A stretch of 64,000 nucleotides of DNA from Brevibacillus brevis (GTDB lineage Bacteria; Bacillota; Bacilli; Brevibacillales; Brevibacillaceae). Under the pieces are notes generated by a model. That model had not been told where the DNA came from, made no database searches, and worked only from the letters and a program-made list of their open reading frames with translations. Positions 17,141 to 24,684 of the stretch are shown in pieces; the first letter of the stretch is position 1; each line of letters begins with the position of its first letter. Location: positions 3,919,501-3,983,500 of the forward strand of contig NZ_CP134050.1 of NCBI RefSeq assembly GCF_031583145.1. Direction: 5' to 3'. Position numbers and translations under genes: made by a program.

Positions 17141-18199
17141 ATGGAGCCACGCGATTTGTTTGATGTCACCATCATCGGAGGTGGCCCAGCCGGGCTTTAC
17201 TCCAGTTTTTATAGCGGTCTGCGAGAAATGAAAACGAAGCTGATCGAGTATCAATCCGAGCTCGGGGGAAAATTGCACGTCTATCCGGAGAAGATGATTT
17301 GGGATGTCGGAGGCCAAACCCCGATCACCGGCGCCAAGCTGATGCGCCAGTTGATCGAGCAGGGCCTGACCTTTCAGCCCGAGGTCGTCCTGAACGAGAA
17401 AGTCGTTTCGATCGCTCGCGGCGAAGACGGTATATTCGTGCTGCGCGCCGCATCCGGCCGCTTGCATTACTCCAAAACGGTTATTATCGCGGTCGGCGGC
17501 GGGATTTTAACGCCGCAAAAGCTGGAGCTGGAAGGTGCGGAGAAATTTGAAGTGTCCAATCTGCACTATACGGTGAAGTCCATCCACTCCTTCAAGGACA
17601 AGACGGTCATCATCTCGGGGGGAGGGAATTCCGCTATCGACTGGGCGAACGAGCTCGAACCCGTTGCCAAAAAAGTATACGTGACGCATCGCAAAGAAGC
17701 GTTGACGGGGCATGAGGCGCAAGTCACCCAGCTTTTGAACAGCTCGGCCACGTGCTTTTTCCGCACGTCCATTACCAAGCTGATCGCTTCGGCCAGCCGC
17801 GAAGCCGTCGAAAGCGTAGAACTGACCCATCACGAGACAGGGGAAGTCACGATCCTCCCGATCGATGACGTCATCATCAGCCACGGCTATCAACGGGATG
17901 CAAGCCTGCTGGAAAGCAGCGAACTGGGTATCGCCATGGTTGACGATTATTACGTGGCAGGAAATGCGAACGGGGAAACCTCCATCCCGGGTTTGTACGC
18001 AGCGGGCGATATTATCAAATACGACGGGAAGCTCCATTTGATCCAGGGCGCATTCCAGGATGCCGCCAACGCGGTCAACAAGGCGAAGCAGCACGTCCAG
18101 CCCGAAGCGAACTCCTACGCCATGGTCTCGTCTCACAACGAAATTTTTCAACAGCGGAATCGCGAATTGGTCAAGAGAATGCTGCAAGGCCAGCCGTAG
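17141..18199 (+). CDS. ferredoxin--NADP(+) reductase, thioredoxin-reductase type (YcgT/YumC-like)
   Basis: This 352-residue flavoenzyme transfers electrons between NADPH and ferredoxin or flavodoxin. The FAD motif VTIIGGGPAGLYSSFYSG lies at about residues 9-26, the NADPH-binding motif VIISGGGNSAIDWANEL near residue 155, and the second FAD motif GLYAAGDIIKYDGK near residue 285. It lacks the CxxC of thioredoxin reductases, as expected for this class. Bacillus YcgT is a Fur-regulated member, and the promoter here carries a Fur box, so a role in reductive iron release is likely. ATG 17141 is preferred over 17135 because AGGAG is 9 rather than 3 bases upstream. Confidence 0.9.
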   Translation: MEPRDLFDVTIIGGGPAGLYSSFYSGLREMKTKLIEYQSELGGKLHVYPEKMIWDVGGQTPITGAKLMRQLIEQGLTFQPEVVLNEKVVSIARGEDGIFVLRAASGRLHYSKTVIIAVGGGILTPQKLELEGAEKFEVSNLHYTVKSIHSFKDKTVIISGGGNSAIDWANELEPVAKKVYVTHRKEALTGHEAQVTQLLNSSATCFFRTSITKLIASASREAVESVELTHHETGEVTILPIDDVIISHGYQRDASLLESSELGIAMVDDYYVAGNANGETSIPGLYAAGDIIKYDGKLHLIQGAFQDAANAVNKAKQHVQPEANSYAMVSSHNEIFQQRNRELVKRMLQGQP

Positions 18200-18218
18200 A
18201 AGGAAGCCCGAAAACACC

Positions 18219-18243
18219 GCTCCGCCTGGCTTATTGGCGGAGC
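18219..18243 (+). terminator. possible terminator of the ferredoxin-NADP reductase gene
   Basis: GCTCCGCC and GGCGGAGC form a perfect 8-bp stem about 20 bases after the stop, followed only by CCTTTCC, so termination may be weak. The rest of 18200-18345 shows nothing else. Confidence 0.45.
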
Positions 18244-18349
18244 CCTTTCCACCGGGGGATCAAGGGCCTCCTGCTCACTGCTCACGGCCGTTCGAAGTCT
18301 TGTCAGGTGGACACGACAGCAAATCGGACCGGGGAATTTTTCTTTTACG

Positions 18350-18394
18350 CAAAAAAGCCTAGCCAGGATGCCGTTTAGACATTCCAGCTAGGCT
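18350..18394 (-). terminator. terminator of the tRNA cluster
   Basis: AGCCTAGC (18356-18363) and GCTAGGCT (18387-18394) pair; on the minus strand the stem is followed by TTTTT. It closes the tRNA operon. Confidence 0.78.
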
Positions 18395-18443
18395 ATTCAT
18401 CATCGTAGCGGAAATCGGTGCAGGTCACACCTTGCGTATATAA

Positions 18444-18520
18444 TGGGGCGATCGATGGGAATCGAACCCACGAATGCCGGAGCCACAATCCGGTGCGTTA
18501 ACCCCTTCGCCACGACCGCC
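18444..18520 (-). tRNA. tRNA-His (GTG)
   Basis: A cloverleaf of 77 nt including the extra G at position -1, which pairs with discriminator C73 and is the identity mark of tRNA-His. The anticodon loop reads TTGTGGC (anticodon GTG), and CCA is encoded. It is the last gene of the tRNA operon. Confidence 0.95.
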
Positions 18521-18537
18521 ATATCGGTTGGTAAAAT

Positions 18538-18614
18538 TGGTAGCGGCGGAGGGAATCGAACCCCCGACCTTTCGGGTATGAACCGAACGCTCTAACCAGC
18601 TGAGCTACACCGCC
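18538..18614 (-). tRNA. tRNA-Met (CAT), elongator type
   Basis: A cloverleaf of 77 nt with anticodon loop TTCATAC and encoded CCA. The sequence closely resembles the elongator tRNA-Met of Bacillus; the G1-T72 pair and the lack of three GC pairs in the anticodon stem argue against the initiator. Confidence 0.9.
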
Positions 18615-18630
18615 ATAATCAAAAAGGGAA

Positions 18631-18657
18631 TCTTCATGGAGCGGACGACGGGTCTCG
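18631..18657 (-). repeat. 27-bp direct repeat copying the tRNA-Gly 3' end (copy 1)
   Basis: Bases 18631-18657 are identical to 18775-18801. The repeat holds the last 21 nt of tRNA-Gly (T-arm side, acceptor strand and CCA) plus 6 bases of flank. About 117 bases lie between the copies. Confidence 0.85.
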
Positions 18658-18774
18658 CTTCCACTGGCGCTTCCACCTCGAATTTCTTCTTGGCAAGCCA
18701 GATCTGCAGTACCCGAGCGTTGCTACCTGGTCTCACTTCGAGGGTGAACCCGGTACGGGTGAGAGACCTGATTT

Positions 18775-18801
18775 TCTTCATGGAGCGGACGACGGGTCTC
18801 G
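18775..18801 (-). repeat. 27-bp direct repeat at the tRNA-Gly 3' end (copy 2, in the intact gene)
   Basis: This copy is the genuine 3' end of the tRNA-Gly gene with 6 bases of downstream sequence. It is identical to 18631-18657. Confidence 0.85.
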
Positions 18802-18856
18802 AACCCGCGACCTTCGCCTTGGCAAGGCGACGCTCTACCAATTGAGCTACGTCCGC
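18781..18856 (-). tRNA. tRNA-Gly (GCC)
   Basis: A standard 76-nt cloverleaf with anticodon loop TTGCCAA (anticodon GCC), perfect acceptor stem GCGGACG/CGTCCGC and encoded CCA. A partial second copy of its 3' end follows about 125 bases downstream. Confidence 0.95.
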
Positions 18857-18880
18857 ATGCTGCATCCTTGTAGAATACAT

Positions 18881-18967
18881 TGGTGCGGTCGAGAGGACTT
18901 GAACCTCCACGGTGTTGCCACCACTAGAACCTGAATCTAGCGCGTCTGCCAATTCCGCCACGACCGC
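18881..18967 (-). tRNA. tRNA-Leu (CAG)
   Basis: An 87-nt type II tRNA with a long variable arm. The anticodon loop is TTCAGGT (anticodon CAG), the acceptor stem is GCGGTCG/CGACCGC, and CCA is encoded. Confidence 0.95.
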
Positions 18968-18984
18968 ATGCAAGAAAGGAAATA

Positions 18985-19060
18985 TGGTGGAGGCTGACGG
19001 GATCGAACCGCCGACCCTCTGCTTGTAAGGCAGATGCTCTCCCAGCTGAGCTAAGCCTCC
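18985..19060 (-). tRNA. tRNA-Val (TAC)
   Basis: A 76-nt cloverleaf with anticodon loop CTTACAA (anticodon TAC), acceptor stem GGAGGCT paired with AGCCTCC, and encoded CCA. Confidence 0.95.
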
Positions 19061-19066
19061 AGAGTT

Positions 19067-19118
19067 CCCCACAAAGTGACGTTTAAGCTCTGAAGCATAT
19101 TCCGAATACTTTGCGGGG
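19067..19118 (-). repeat. inverted repeat in the Glu-Val tRNA spacer
   Basis: CCCCACAAAGT (19067-19077) and ACTTTGCGGGG (19108-19118) form an 11-bp stem with one G-T pair, enclosing about 30 bases. It lies in the 89-base spacer between tRNA-Glu and tRNA-Val, the longest in the cluster apart from the Gly-Met spacer. Confidence 0.6.
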
Positions 19119-19149
19119 GCCCCAACAACTGACTTGTAAGGGCACTATA

Positions 19150-19226
19150 TGGTGACCCGTAGGGGATTCGAACCCCTGTATGACAGCGTGAAAGGCTGCT
19201 GTGTTAAACCGCTTCACCAACGGGCC
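19150..19226 (-). tRNA. tRNA-Glu (TTC)
   Basis: A 77-nt cloverleaf with anticodon loop CTTTCAC (anticodon TTC), acceptor GGCCCGT paired with ACGGGTC, and encoded CCA. It resembles the Bacillus tRNA-Glu. Confidence 0.94.
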
Positions 19227-19231
19227 AGGTA

Positions 19232-19324
19232 TGGCGGATGGAGTGGGATTTGAACCCACGAGACGGTTCTACACCGCCTACACGATTTCCAATCGTGCTC
19301 CTTCGGCCTCTCGGACATCCATCC
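19232..19324 (-). tRNA. tRNA-Ser (GGA)
   Basis: A 93-nt type II tRNA with anticodon loop TTGGAAA (anticodon GGA), acceptor stem GGATGGA/TCCATCC, discriminator G and encoded CCA. It is the first gene of the tRNA operon. Confidence 0.94.
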
Positions 19325-19352
19325 CTATTCGTTTGCCTGCTCGGCAAGAAAT

Positions 19353-19381
19353 AATCTATCATATCTCCCAATCGTTTTCAA
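19353..19381 (-). promoter_or_regulatory. promoter of the tRNA operon
   Basis: On the minus strand TTGAAA (19381-19376) and TAGATT (19358-19353) are separated by 17 bases, about 30 bases upstream of tRNA-Ser. Between here and 19676 the only other structure I see is a hairpin at 19435-19463 (CCCATTCT/AGAATGGG). Confidence 0.55.
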
Positions 19382-19676
19382 GAGCCATTTCAAAGATTTT
19401 TACCCCCTAAAAACTCGTAAAATCAGGCTTGAACCCCATTCTTTTTTTCAGCATGAGAATGGGTCCCTCCCCCTTCTCACAGACTCCGATTTTTCAATCA
19501 ATGGCAGGGTGTCTTATTATTCTTTTGGGCACCCTCCGGCCACGGATTGACGCCCCCATTTGACAGCCCCAGGCTTTTCCGTTCACACTTGCCGCAAATT
19601 AGGGCGTGTTTGCCTAAAGCACTCCAGCCTCCGCCCCAATAGTCTAACAGTAAATCCTTGAGGATGGTGATGACAG

Positions 19677-19958
19677 GTGGCCAGAAAAAGACGCCGTTCG
19701 TTCAGCATGCCTTGTATGTACGGCAATTGGTGCGGTCCAGGCTGCTCAGGGCCAGGGGCTCCCATCGACGACATTGATCGGTGCTGCAAAAGGCACGACC
19801 GGTGCTACGAGAGACGAGGGTACTTTTCCTGCAGCTGCGACCGTGAATTATTGAGGTGCCTCGCCGGCAGAAAACACGAGATCTCCTCGGAAAAAGGCAG
19901 AGCTGCCGCGATGATTTCCTCCTATTACGAGCGCTGCAAGTGCATCCCGGATCGCTAG
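19677..19958 (+). CDS. small phospholipase A2-like protein
   Basis: This 93-residue, cysteine-rich protein has the two hallmarks of phospholipase A2. One is a calcium-loop-like [11 protein letters not shown] at residues 15-25. The other is the catalytic helix [11 protein letters not shown] at residues 34-44, with the His40-Asp41 dyad. Known enzymes of this fold hydrolyse the sn-2 ester of phospholipids. There is no signal peptide; the N terminus is very basic (RKRRR). The start is GTG at 19677, since a stop lies two codons upstream in frame; a GAGG lies about 14 bases upstream. Activity and location are unproven; a spore or export role is possible. Confidence 0.72.
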   Translation: MARKRRRSFSMPCMYGNWCGPGCSGPGAPIDDIDRCCKRHDRCYERRGYFSCSCDRELLRCLAGRKHEISSEKGRAAAMISSYYERCKCIPDR

Positions 19959-20101
19959 AGTCTGCCTATTCACAGAATTGTCCGCTTAGTCGATTTTCAT
20001 ACAAAAATCGGTAACAACTTGGACAACATACCGCCATAAATTGCCTGCATTTCCCAGTGTAAATTTGGTACTCTAGGTAATGGCCAAGGAGGGTACACAC
20101 C

Positions 20102-20305
20102 GTGGAAATGCACATACGCACGGACGCCAGCATGGCATTGGCGTTAAAGAGAGAAATCATATGCCATGGGATTTCCCAATTTTATTTACGCCCTTTTGAA
20201 CATGATCAAGTCGAATTTATTTTCCTCGCACTCTCTGAACACCAGAAGAAGCTACTGTCCTATACATTGAGAAAATACAGCTACGTCCTAACCTATCTAG
20301 CATAA
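20102..20305 (+). CDS. small protein, unknown function
   Basis: This 67-residue protein begins at a GTG with AAGGAGGGT about 8 bases upstream; the ATG two codons later is badly spaced. The sequence (LALKREIICHGISQFYLRP, then LSEHQKKLLSYTLRKYSYVL) suggests a compact soluble fold without membrane segments. A perfect terminator follows 10 bases after the stop, so it is a complete single-gene transcript. I do not recognise it. Confidence 0.65.
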   Translation: MEMHIRTDASMALALKREIICHGISQFYLRPFEHDQVEFIFLALSEHQKKLLSYTLRKYSYVLTYLA

Positions 20306-20314
20306 GCGCGAACG

Positions 20315-20341
20315 ATTCCTCCCCCGTGGAGGAATTTTTTT
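20315..20341 (+). terminator. intrinsic terminator of the 67-residue protein gene
   Basis: ATTCCTCC (20315-20322) and GGAGGAAT (20328-20335) form an 8-bp stem followed by TTTTTT. Confidence 0.88.
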
Positions 20342-20443
20342 TGAAGACGGGATGAATCATGCTGCGTGCTTGTCCATCCCGCCACGCGCAATGCCGACTG
20401 CCGGCACCTCTCCTGGAGCCGACGGCTATCGACCTTGGCCGAT

Positions 20444-21253
20444 TTATTCGGCCTTCTCGATCGAGCCGAAGCGCCGCACATCCTCCGAAGTCAGCGCAGC
20501 AAGCTCGTTCAGGAACTGGACCTGGAAGCTTCCCGGGCCTTCGCCTGCTGCTTTCCGAGCGGCCGCTTCTGCTGCAACCCCGTAGCAGACCAACGCTGAA
20601 GCGCCAGCTGCCAGCATGTCCTTTTCTACCGCTGCAAACGCTCCCATGACAGAAGTGAGCAAGCAACCGGTACCTGTCACCTTGGTCAATATCGGATGAC
20701 CTCCGCGAATCAAAAAGGTGCGGGATCCGTCCGAGATCACATCCACTTTGCCGGTAATTGCAACGACCGTGTCTAGCATCGCCGCTGCCTTTTTTGCCAA
20801 AGAGGCGACATCCCCGTCTCCGGCTCCGGCGTCCACGCCTTTGATTTGCCATGCCTCTCCAATGACATTGGCGATTTCCGCCGCATTTCCACGGACGATG
20901 GAAGCCTTCACTTCCTTGACGATCTTCCGGGCCTCATCAGTCCGATACGGAGTAGCTCCTGCACCGACCGGATCGAACAGGACGGGTACACTGTGCTCAT
21001 TGGCCGATCGGCCGGCCAAGAGCATCGCTTCTACGACCCGCTCGTCCAAGGTCCCCATATTCAGCACCAGCGCCCCTGCGATCCGCGCCATATCCGCTAC
21101 CTCTTCACGGGCGTAAGCCATCACGGGGGAAGCCCCCAAAGCCAACAATCCGTTTGCCGTAAAATTCGTCACCACGACATTGGTGATATTATGGATCAAC
21201 GGATTTTGTTCACGTACCTTTTCCAGCAGTTGTCCGACGGTATCGACATTCAT
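20444..21253 (-). CDS. thiM: hydroxyethylthiazole kinase
   Basis: This 269-residue enzyme phosphorylates 5-(2-hydroxyethyl)-4-methylthiazole with ATP for thiamine salvage. Family marks are [29 protein letters not shown] at the N terminus, [14 protein letters not shown] [20 protein letters not shown], and the catalytic [15 protein letters not shown]. Length is normal. The ATG overlaps the stop of the upstream gene (ATGA). No thiE, thiD or TPP riboswitch is nearby, so thiazole salvage here is separated from the rest of the pathway. Confidence 0.95.
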   Translation of the reverse strand: MNVDTVGQLLEKVREQNPLIHNITNVVVTNFTANGLLALGASPVMAYAREEVADMARIAGALVLNMGTLDERVVEAMLLAGRSANEHSVPVLFDPVGAGATPYRTDEARKIVKEVKASIVRGNAAEIANVIGEAWQIKGVDAGAGDGDVASLAKKAAAMLDTVVAITGKVDVISDGSRTFLIRGGHPILTKVTGTGCLLTSVMGAFAAVEKDMLAAGASALVCYGVAAEAAARKAAGEGPGSFQVQFLNELAALTSEDVRRFGSIEKAE

Positions 21254-21852
21254 CCCAGCTGTTCCCCTTCCGTGCTGCTCTTGGATTCCGGAATCATTTT
21301 GTGCACTTCCAATACCTCTCCATGCTCCGGATGATTCCTTCTGACCCCTATGATGATATAGGATTTGTTTTCGGGTGGCAAATGCCGGGCACTCCCCAGA
21401 ACGGCAGCAGTTTGTCCGCTTGAGCAGAGCACCTCACCGTAAAAATACGGATGTCCCTCTTTCCCCTGGATGATCTCGACTCGCTGCAAGACTCCGGTCA
21501 GTTTTTCGCGCTCATCCGCATATCCGATTTTGTTTTCTTCCACCCATTTCTCCTTCAGCTCTTCTACAGATAGCTCCTTCCATTTGTCCAAAAACGCCCA
21601 GTCGTTGGAATGAGGGAAGATATGTTTTGTTTTCTCTAAAAAGTCATTGTATTCCGTATGTAATTGATCTACGTAGTCATCCACTTCTTCGGAAATGACA
21701 CGTATGGAATCTTCTCCGCAGGTACGTATGTGATACGCCAGGTATTTAAAGGACTCAATCATGTCGAAATTTCCCCAGCCCCAGGCCTGCTCGCCGAAAA
21801 CTCCCCCCCGGGTTCGGCATTTTTGGCAAGTGAAGTAATAATATGTAGGCAT
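21250..21852 (-). CDS. protein of unknown function coupled to thiM
   Basis: This 200-residue protein starts with [14 protein letters not shown], where one CxxC pair could be half of a zinc knuckle; a single further cysteine follows near residue 45. The rest is acidic and helical, with a C-terminal beta-rich part ([24 protein letters not shown]). I do not recognise a family. Its TGA overlaps the thiM ATG, so the two are co-transcribed, but nothing in the sequence links it to thiamine. Confidence 0.62.
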   Translation of the reverse strand: MPTYYYFTCQKCRTRGGVFGEQAWGWGNFDMIESFKYLAYHIRTCGEDSIRVISEEVDDYVDQLHTEYNDFLEKTKHIFPHSNDWAFLDKWKELSVEELKEKWVEENKIGYADEREKLTGVLQRVEIIQGKEGHPYFYGEVLCSSGQTAAVLGSARHLPPENKSYIIIGVRRNHPEHGEVLEVHKMIPESKSSTEGEQLG

Positions 21853-22166
21853 TTTGTTCCCCTGTCTCCCTTTTTCGTCTCTTTTCTGGTATCGGATGTA
21901 AGTGCGAAGGGATTTATGTTACATTCGGACCTATTTTTTTACAGAGACGAGCCTTTTCGGCATTTTTTCTCCCTTATTGCCAGATTCGCTCCCGACGGGG
22001 ACTCTCCCTGCATTCTGGACCCGATGTTTTCAAAAAAACAGGAAGAAATGCCTGTTTTTCCATGCGCCTTAGGAAGGAGGCAGGCATAGGCAAGAAACAG
22101 GACGAAATGTTTGGAGCTGCTTTGTCTGATAAGACTGACAGCTGCTGAGATCCTCGTTGCAAGATG
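21853..22166. other. intergenic region between the thiM unit and the GNAT gene
   Basis: This stretch holds the upstream region of the 200-residue gene and one hairpin listed separately at 22035-22059. I see no convincing coding sequence; the short open frames lack ribosome sites. Confidence 0.5.
22035..22059 (-). terminator. terminator downstream of the GNAT gene
   Basis: AAAACAGG and CCTGTTTT form an 8-bp stem; on the minus strand the stem runs into TTTTTTT. It lies about 107 bases after the GNAT stop. Confidence 0.55.
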
Positions 22167-22706
22167 CTACACGCTATCGTGGCCGCCATAATCCTTCCTT
22201 GTTCGTGCATAGGATTTGCAAGGATTCCCATCATGCATGCCGTCGCCAACGTACGTAAGCCCTATTTTCTCTGCGACTCTTATGGACGATTGGTTTTCCG
22301 GATGAATGTCGGCGACAACACGATCCACCCCAGCCGTGTCAAAGGCATGTTCAAGCACTCTTCGCGCAGCTTCGGTTGCATAGCCTTTCCCCCATGCTAA
22401 CCGATTTAACCGCCAGCCTATTTCAATTTCCCGTCCATGACCATCATAAGGGATGAGCAGGATCCACCCGACAAATTGCGACGGCTGCTCCTTCGGGAAG
22501 ATCGACCAATAACCGAGTCCCGGACCAAAGGACTTCTTTATCCTCTCGGCAAGAAACTGTTCATGCTTGGCCGGGTCGCTCCACGGCCCCGGAATAAACT
22601 TGGTTACCTCTGTATCTCGGTCCATTGCCAAACATGCTTCCAAATCAGCCATCGTGCGTGGCTTGAGATATAAACGTTCTGTTTCAAAGCTCGGCAACAC
22701 AACCAT
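22167..22706 (-). CDS. GNAT family N-acetyltransferase
   Basis: This 179-residue protein is a RimJ/RimL-like acetyltransferase. It has the ETERLYLKPRTMADLEAC N terminus, the acetyl-CoA segment EIEIGWRLNRLAWGKGYATEAARRVLEHAF, and the closing NQSSIRVAEKIGLTYVG. The ATG at 22706 is chosen over an upstream TTG; AAGG lies about 9 bases before it. It stands alone. Substrate unknown. Confidence 0.9.
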   Translation of the reverse strand: MVVLPSFETERLYLKPRTMADLEACLAMDRDTEVTKFIPGPWSDPAKHEQFLAERIKKSFGPGLGYWSIFPKEQPSQFVGWILLIPYDGHGREIEIGWRLNRLAWGKGYATEAARRVLEHAFDTAGVDRVVADIHPENQSSIRVAEKIGLTYVGDGMHDGNPCKSYARTRKDYGGHDSV

Positions 22707-22914
22707 CCCCCCAAACCTTTTTACATTACCTGACAAGTCTGACGCGAAAGAATCGGCAGCTTTGATTTTCCGGGCCGGCCGAAAATTTGCTGGCGGTTGA
22801 ACATGACTGGCCCGACTGGATTGTCTCTCACATGTAATGGTACGGCATCTTGCTCTTCGATAAAAGAGGGGTTCCCGTGCGGAAAACGCGTCCTATGAAA
22901 AAAAGGTTCAAAAT

Positions 22915-23075
22915 ATGGAGGCGGATCTACTTGCTGATATAAAGAACACTACAACGACGAGCCGATTGCAGAAGAGTCATCGGCAGGTTCGATACCTCCC
23001 TACTATAAAGGCCTGAACAAACGAAGCGATGAAATCGCGATCTGCTGGTATCTCGTGCTCGACAAAACGCAAACC
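22915..23075 (+). pseudogene. frameshifted remnant of an unidentified gene
   Basis: From the ATG at 22915 the frame reads MEADLLADI, then stops making sense. One frame over, from about 22943, it continues as HYNDEPIAEESSAGSIPP and then YYKGLNKRSDEIAICWYLVL. The second part has convincing protein character but no start codon, and a stop lies just upstream in its own frame. A single-base loss near 22940 would join the two. The original function is not recognised. The remainder of 22707-23148 shows only the terminator at 23078-23110. Confidence 0.4.
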
Positions 23076-23077
23076 AA

Positions 23078-23110
23078 AAAACCTTGCCGCTGGCTGTGGG
23101 CAAGGTTTTC
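23078..23110 (-). terminator. terminator of the YitT-family gene
   Basis: AACCTTGCC (23080-23088) and GGCAAGGTT (23099-23107) pair; on the minus strand the stem is followed by TTTTTGG. Confidence 0.75.
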
Positions 23111-23148
23111 AGGGTTCGTATCTATGTGCATGTCGTCTTCGATTGCGT

Positions 23149-23814
23149 TTATCTGTGATTGATGGATACATGGCCATGTCCGGCGACTTCTTCTTCTTTT
23201 GCCTCGGCGGAAGCTTCTGCTCCCCTACCGACGGTCCACGTAATGACGCGGCTGGAAATCACCACAGCGAGAATCGTAAAAAACATCTCTTTGACAGGCA
23301 CGTACCAGAATGACAGCGTCAGCACCATACCGTCCAACAGAAGGAAAATGGTACCGATCGACAGTCCCGTGTACTTGCTGAGCAGCAGGGACAAAATATC
23401 GTCTCCCCCTGTCGCAGCGCCATAGCGAAGAACAAGTCCCGTCCCCAGTCCGGTCAATATCCCGGAGAGAATAGAGGCGACAGGCATCATCCCGCTAAGG
23501 TCCATCACAATCGGCGAATACCGCTCAAACAGATCGTAAAAGACCGTAAACGAAAGGGACGCGAAAATCGTATCCCAGATAAATTGGCGTCCTCGCACCA
23601 GCCAGGCTACCAAAAACAACGGGATGTCCAGCAAGATCATCATCGTCGCGGGCGACAGGTCGAAGGCATACTTGGCCAGCAGCCCCAGGCCGACGAATCC
23701 GCCTTCAGACAAGTGGTTCTGAAAATTGATGTGATAATACGTAAAAGCAAGCAAACAAGCACCAAACAAAATCAAACCGTATCGTCGAACTTTCTGCAGC
23801 GCTCTCCTCATCAT
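23149..23814 (-). CDS. YitT family membrane protein (DUF161)
   Basis: This 221-residue membrane protein has about five hydrophobic segments. It carries the family's FQNHLSEGGFVGLGLLAKYAF segment near the N terminus and GILTGLGTGLVLRYGAATGGDDILSLLL in the middle. Function of YitT proteins is unknown. It lacks the C-terminal DUF2179 domain of longer members and ends in a His-containing, acidic tail. A leader of roughly 215 nt with nested inverted repeats lies upstream, and a terminator follows. Confidence 0.85.
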   Translation of the reverse strand: MMRRALQKVRRYGLILFGACLLAFTYYHINFQNHLSEGGFVGLGLLAKYAFDLSPATMMILLDIPLFLVAWLVRGRQFIWDTIFASLSFTVFYDLFERYSPIVMDLSGMMPVASILSGILTGLGTGLVLRYGAATGGDDILSLLLSKYTGLSIGTIFLLLDGMVLTLSFWYVPVKEMFFTILAVVISSRVITWTVGRGAEASAEAKEEEVAGHGHVSINHR

Positions 23815-23907
23815 GAATTCCTCGCAGTTTTGTCGGTTTTGGCACAGACGTCCAACCGACCAGGGAGGAATATCGCAGGTACAAGTCGCTACTCATAAAA
23901 ATACCCC

Positions 23908-24022
23908 GCTTCCGTAGTAGGTTGGTCGTCCAAGTGACGATCGACTACTACGAAGCTAGATGTAGGAGAGGTCATACCGTTTCCAGATCGTCCTATAGGG
24001 ACGCATGGTATCCTGATCCTTT
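23908..24022 (-). promoter_or_regulatory. structured leader upstream of the YitT-family gene
   Basis: Read on the minus strand, ATACC (near 24010) pairs with GGTAT (near 23975), enclosing a CGTCC-CTATA-GGACG hairpin (24003-23989). Further down, GCTTCGTAGTAG (23956-23945) pairs with CTACTACGGAAGC (23920-23908), followed by GGGGTATTTTT like a terminator. A TATAAT lies upstream at 24044-24039. No known riboswitch class was recognised. Confidence 0.45.
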
Positions 24023-24056
24023 CCATTGCTTTTTTTCTATTATAACACAAAATCGG

Positions 24057-24088
24057 CAAAAAAGCGAATCAGGTCCATCCCGATTCGC
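24057..24088 (-). terminator. terminator of the btuFCD-cobU operon
   Basis: GCGAATC (24064-24070) and GATTCGC (24082-24088) pair; on the minus strand the stem is followed by TTTTTT. It lies immediately after the cobU stop. Confidence 0.82.
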
Positions 24089-24091
24089 GTC

Positions 24092-24664
24092 CTACACGAA
24101 AAACTCCCTGCTTTTCAATTCGATCGGAATTCCTGCCGTGACGAGAAAAACACGGTCGCAGACGCTTGCGACCCGTTGATTCATGACGCCAGCCACATCG
24201 CGAAAGAGGCGCCCTAACGGATAGTCCGGCACGATTCCGTAACCGACTTCATTCGTGACCACAATCAACGTGCCAGGGAATGAACGCAACGCAGCCTCCA
24301 GCTTTGCCAGCAGCGGCTCAAGCAGCTCCGTCGCCGCGTCTAGATCCGGCTCGATGCGCAGCAGCCAATTGGACAGCCACAGGATCAGGCAATCCACAAG
24401 CACGACCGTATCGTTTTCCCACAGCTCCCTCTTCCCGGCGAGCTGCTCCAGGATCGCACTCAGCTCGTACTGTTCTTCGACCGTCTCCCACGGGATAGCC
24501 GACTGTTTCCGCCGCTGCTGATGCTGTGCCACTCTTTCCTGCAGCTCTTCGTCGAAGACAGGGGAGGTGGCGATGTATATTCCCCGCGAACCGCAATGTG
24601 CCGCGTACTTTTCTGCGAATGCGCTCTTTCCGCTCTTGGCTCCACCTGTGATCATGACGACCAC
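24092..24664 (-). CDS. cobU: bifunctional adenosylcobinamide kinase / adenosylcobinamide-phosphate guanylyltransferase
   Basis: This 190-residue enzyme converts adenosylcobinamide to its phosphate and then to GDP-cobinamide in cobalamin salvage. It has the P-loop ITGGAKSGKSAFAE at the N terminus, the GIYIATSPVFDEELQERVAQHQQRR segment with the guanylylated histidine, LVDCLILWLSN, and VTNEVGYGIVPDYPLGRLFRDVAG. It is the last gene after btuFCD, 20 bases downstream of the ATPase gene, so imported cobinamide can be processed at once. Confidence 0.95.
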   Translation of the reverse strand: MVVMITGGAKSGKSAFAEKYAAHCGSRGIYIATSPVFDEELQERVAQHQQRRKQSAIPWETVEEQYELSAILEQLAGKRELWENDTVVLVDCLILWLSNWLLRIEPDLDAATELLEPLLAKLEAALRSFPGTLIVVTNEVGYGIVPDYPLGRLFRDVAGVMNQRVASVCDRVFLVTAGIPIELKSREFFV

Positions 24665-24684
24665 GGCGCTCCCTCCTTCTTCCT

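Noticed and set aside
18605-19072. 155-codon open frame through the tRNA cluster
   Set aside because: It spans three tRNA genes and their spacers; the repeated peptide in it is simply the translated tRNA-Gly repeat.
20341-20443. Possible thiE remnant after thiM
   Set aside because: No ThiE motif could be read in any frame of the short stretch.
21250-21900. Possible TPP riboswitch ahead of the thiM unit
   Set aside because: The region before the first gene lacks the conserved TPP core and thiM itself overlaps the upstream gene.
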